IMG/VR virus record: IMGVR_UViG_3300036792_000242 | Location: 1-37,004 of that record | Strand: one strand, 5' to 3' | DNA: 37,004 nucleotides | From: a virus | Shown here: in pieces, positions 35,199 to 37,004 of the stretch | How positions within the stretch are numbered: the first letter of the stretch is position 1 | Layout of the letters: each line of letters opens with the position of its first letter | Position numbers and translations under genes: made by a program | The notes under the pieces: model-generated | Database searches by the model: none | Told to the model about the DNA's origin: nothing | Seen by the model: the letters and a program-made list of their open reading frames with translations, nothing else

Positions 35199-37004
35199 TC
35201 AGCTGTAGGGGGTCGTGGCCGACTGCTGCAGGCCACCCAGGTGCGCCGAGTACTGCGGCGCGTGCGCGACCATGGCCCCGAACAGGAAGATCGAGTACCG
35301 GAAGGTCGCGTCGATGACCGGCCAGGCGATGGACACGTAGTCCTGCACGCAGGTCATCTCCCAGGCGTTGGCCACGTTGGTCCACGTCTGGGGGAGCTGG
35401 TAGGTCAGCAGGTCCGCGTTGCCCTGCTGGTACCACGGGTGCACGACGAGCTTGAGGATGGACCGCGTGAGCGGGTTCCGGAACTCGTCGACCGCGGCAC
35501 CGGTCTGGATGCCACCGGTCTCGCTCTGCTGGATGAACAGCCGGTAGTTCGTGGCCGTTCCCTGCGAGACCACGTCGTCGCTGAGGTTGGCGATGTCGAT
35601 GCCGGAGGAGATCAGCTCCGCCGGGTCGGCCTTGAACGAGCCCGGGTTGTTGCCCGAGGTCGCCCACAGCTGCTTCAGCACCGTGTTGATGGTGCTGTAG
35701 TTCAGCGTGGTACCCACCGCGTTGTTGACGTACCCGCCCTGCCAGCCCGACGGGTAGATGCCGGCGTTCGCCGAGACGCCGGTCAGCGTCGGGATGACGC
35801 CCTCCATGCGAGTCGGCTTGCCCGTGCCGGTGTCCACCGTCGGCGGGACCGCGGTGGCGGTCGGGATCGTTGGGCCCTGCAGCGTGAAGCGCACGCCACC
35901 CACCTGGGACTGCATCAGGTGGAAGGAGCTGTTCGCGAAGCCGGCCGTGGTGGACACGTAGATGTTGTAGAAGATCGCGCCGGCCACGGTGGGGATCGTG
36001 ACGTCCACGACCTGCGTTCCCGACAGGGTGGTGATGTCGGTGCTGTGCACCGAGCCCGCGGTCTCACCCCAGTAGTTGCCCGCCGTGACGATCACGGCGA
36101 AGTGCGACCCCGAGGGGAGCGCCGTCTCGTTGGAGCCGGCGGTGCGGGCCGTGGTGGTCGGCGTGCCGGTGCTGGCGAGCGGGACCGAGGTCCCCGCGAT
36201 CATCTGGTACTCCTCGCCCAGCATCATCTCCTGAAGCATGATGAGGTTCGCGAGCGCGGAGATGTCCTCGAAGCCCTGGCCGGCGAACTGAGCCAGCCAC
36301 GACAGCTGCTCGGTGATGCCGAAGAACCGGTACGGGACGTTGAGCTGGACCTCGGTCTGGTTACCGGACTGGGGCAGGTTCAGCGGCCAGGTGTTGAAGG
36401 TCGCGTTGGACTGCACCAGCTCCGGGATCGAGATGTCCAGGACGCCCTGGCCGCCGGTCTGCGAGCCCGAGATACCGGTGAATACCTTCTCCATCCGCGA
36501 CAGGCCCTGGCCCTGCGGGCGCGGGAACTTGTTGCGGTACAGGGTGTAGACCGGGTAGATCAGCCGGCTGGGCGCCAGGAGGTCGAACGGCACCAGGCCG
36601 TAGACCGAGCCGATGCCGAGGTTGCCGGCGGTGAAGCTCTTCAGCGCGTCCGAGCCACCGGGCAGCATCTTGACCAGCTGCTGGATCTGCTCGAACATGG
36701 ACGGCGCCGACAGGGCGGTCTTCAGCGTGCCGAAGTTGTCCAGGAAGCCCTGGTTCAGGCCCTTGACGACGGTCGGCCGGTCGGTGAAGCCGCGGTAGGT
36801 CTCCGTGCGCAGGTCCAGGGTGGCCTGGTGCGCGCGGACGGTGATGTCACGCTGGTTCTCCAGCGGCCGGTTGCCGCCGATGGGGGCCAGGCCGGCGCCC
36901 TTGACCAGGGTGGTCATGGACGTCTTGATGGCCTCGCCGACCTTGGAGTGCGCCTGGGCGCCGGAGGTGAGGGTCGCGAGCGCGTCGGTGGGGTTCGCGG
37001 CGGG
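35199..37004 (-). CDS. major capsid protein, 5' end outside the window
   Basis: The frame is open to the window edge; the first visible ATG is at 36917, and 29 further codons run upstream without a stop, so the true start may lie beyond. From ATG 36917 the product is 572 residues. It has a long N-terminal helical part, NKFPRPQGQGLSRMEKVFTGISGSQ, and VPYRFFGITEQLSWLAQFAGQGFEDISALANLIMLQEMMLGEEYQMIAG. An insertion of about 110 residues with Ig/FN3-like pattern (HFAVIVTAGNYWGET, AIFYNIYVSTTAG) follows, then a C-terminal HPWYQQGNADLLTYQLPQTWTNV and YVSIAWPVIDATFRYSIFLFGA. This fits actinophage capsid proteins of HK97 fold. Confidence 0.82.
   Translation of the reverse strand, partial: PAANPTDALATLTSGAQAHSKVGEAIKTSMTTLVKGAGLAPIGGNRPLENQRDITVRAHQATLDLRTETYRGFTDRPTVVKGLNQGFLDNFGTLKTALSAPSMFEQIQQLVKMLPGGSDALKSFTAGNLGIGSVYGLVPFDLLAPSRLIYPVYTLYRNKFPRPQGQGLSRMEKVFTGISGSQTGGQGVLDISIPELVQSNATFNTWPLNLPQSGNQTEVQLNVPYRFFGITEQLSWLAQFAGQGFEDISALANLIMLQEMMLGEEYQMIAGTSVPLASTGTPTTTARTAGSNETALPSGSHFAVIVTAGNYWGETAGSVHSTDITTLSGTQVVDVTIPTVAGAIFYNIYVSTTAGFANSSFHLMQSQVGGVRFTLQGPTIPTATAVPPTVDTGTGKPTRMEGVIPTLTGVSANAGIYPSGWQGGYVNNAVGTTLNYSTINTVLKQLWATSGNNPGSFKADPAELISSGIDIANLSDDVVSQGTATNYRLFIQQSETGGIQTGAAVDEFRNPLTRSILKLVVHPWYQQGNADLLTYQLPQTWTNVANAWEMTCVQDYVSIAWPVIDATFRYSIFLFGAMVAHAPQYSAHLGGLQQSATTPYS

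Overview
The window is a 37 kb piece of a tailed (siphovirus-type) bacteriophage genome whose host is most likely a high-GC actinobacterium. The support is the very high GC content, frequent GTG and TTG starts, GTGA/ATGA start-stop overlaps throughout, a WhiB-family regulator, an actinophage-type GH25-like lysin with a small holin, and a siphophage tail cassette. No integrase, CRISPR array, tRNA or rRNA was seen. Terminase and portal genes are absent and presumably lie beyond the right edge.

Layout: 1-560 holds leftward small genes with their own promoter. 744-17223 is a rightward early/middle region: small proteins, a nucleotide-modification block (dNMP kinase with a glycosylase-like domain, dCMP-specific thymidylate-synthase-family enzyme fused to a MazG domain, dCMP deaminase), DNA polymerase I, a RuvC-like resolvase, an SNF2 helicase interrupted by an HNH gene, a Cas4-like nuclease, a second HNH gene, a Sak4-like ATPase, an SSB-like protein, a glycosyltransferase, an all-alpha dUTPase/dCTPase-like enzyme, a C5-cytosine methyltransferase, a DUF932 protein, an HTH protein and a WhiB protein. 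A hairpin at 17231-17266 separates this from 17301-37004, which reads leftward. In transcription order that region holds major capsid (cut by the window edge), three related decoration-like proteins, a GT-A-like protein, zinc-ribbon and connector proteins, tail terminator, major tail protein, two tail chaperones joined by a probable -1 frameshift, an HK97-gp10-like protein, tape measure, minor tail proteins, small membrane proteins, lysin and holin. Inside it, 32200-32924 is a rightward island with its own promoter and three membrane microproteins.

The main story is a probable modified-cytosine pathway. The thymidylate-synthase-like enzyme has Asp where thymidylate synthases have Asn, the change that switches the family from dUMP to dCMP. 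It carries a MazG-type pyrophosphohydrolase domain, sits beside a dNMP kinase, and the phage also encodes a glycosyltransferase resembling T4 beta-glucosyltransferase in layout. Together these suggest dCTP to dCMP, to hydroxymethyl-dCMP, to triphosphate, to DNA, and then to glycosylated DNA. This is inferred from sequence, and the final base is unknown.

Other notable points are an HNH endonuclease gene nested in the -1 frame of the helicase while the helicase frame stays open across it, a family of promoters GTTTAC-N18-TATGGT with a TGG extended -10, and a CCCAAAC slippery site at the tail-chaperone junction.
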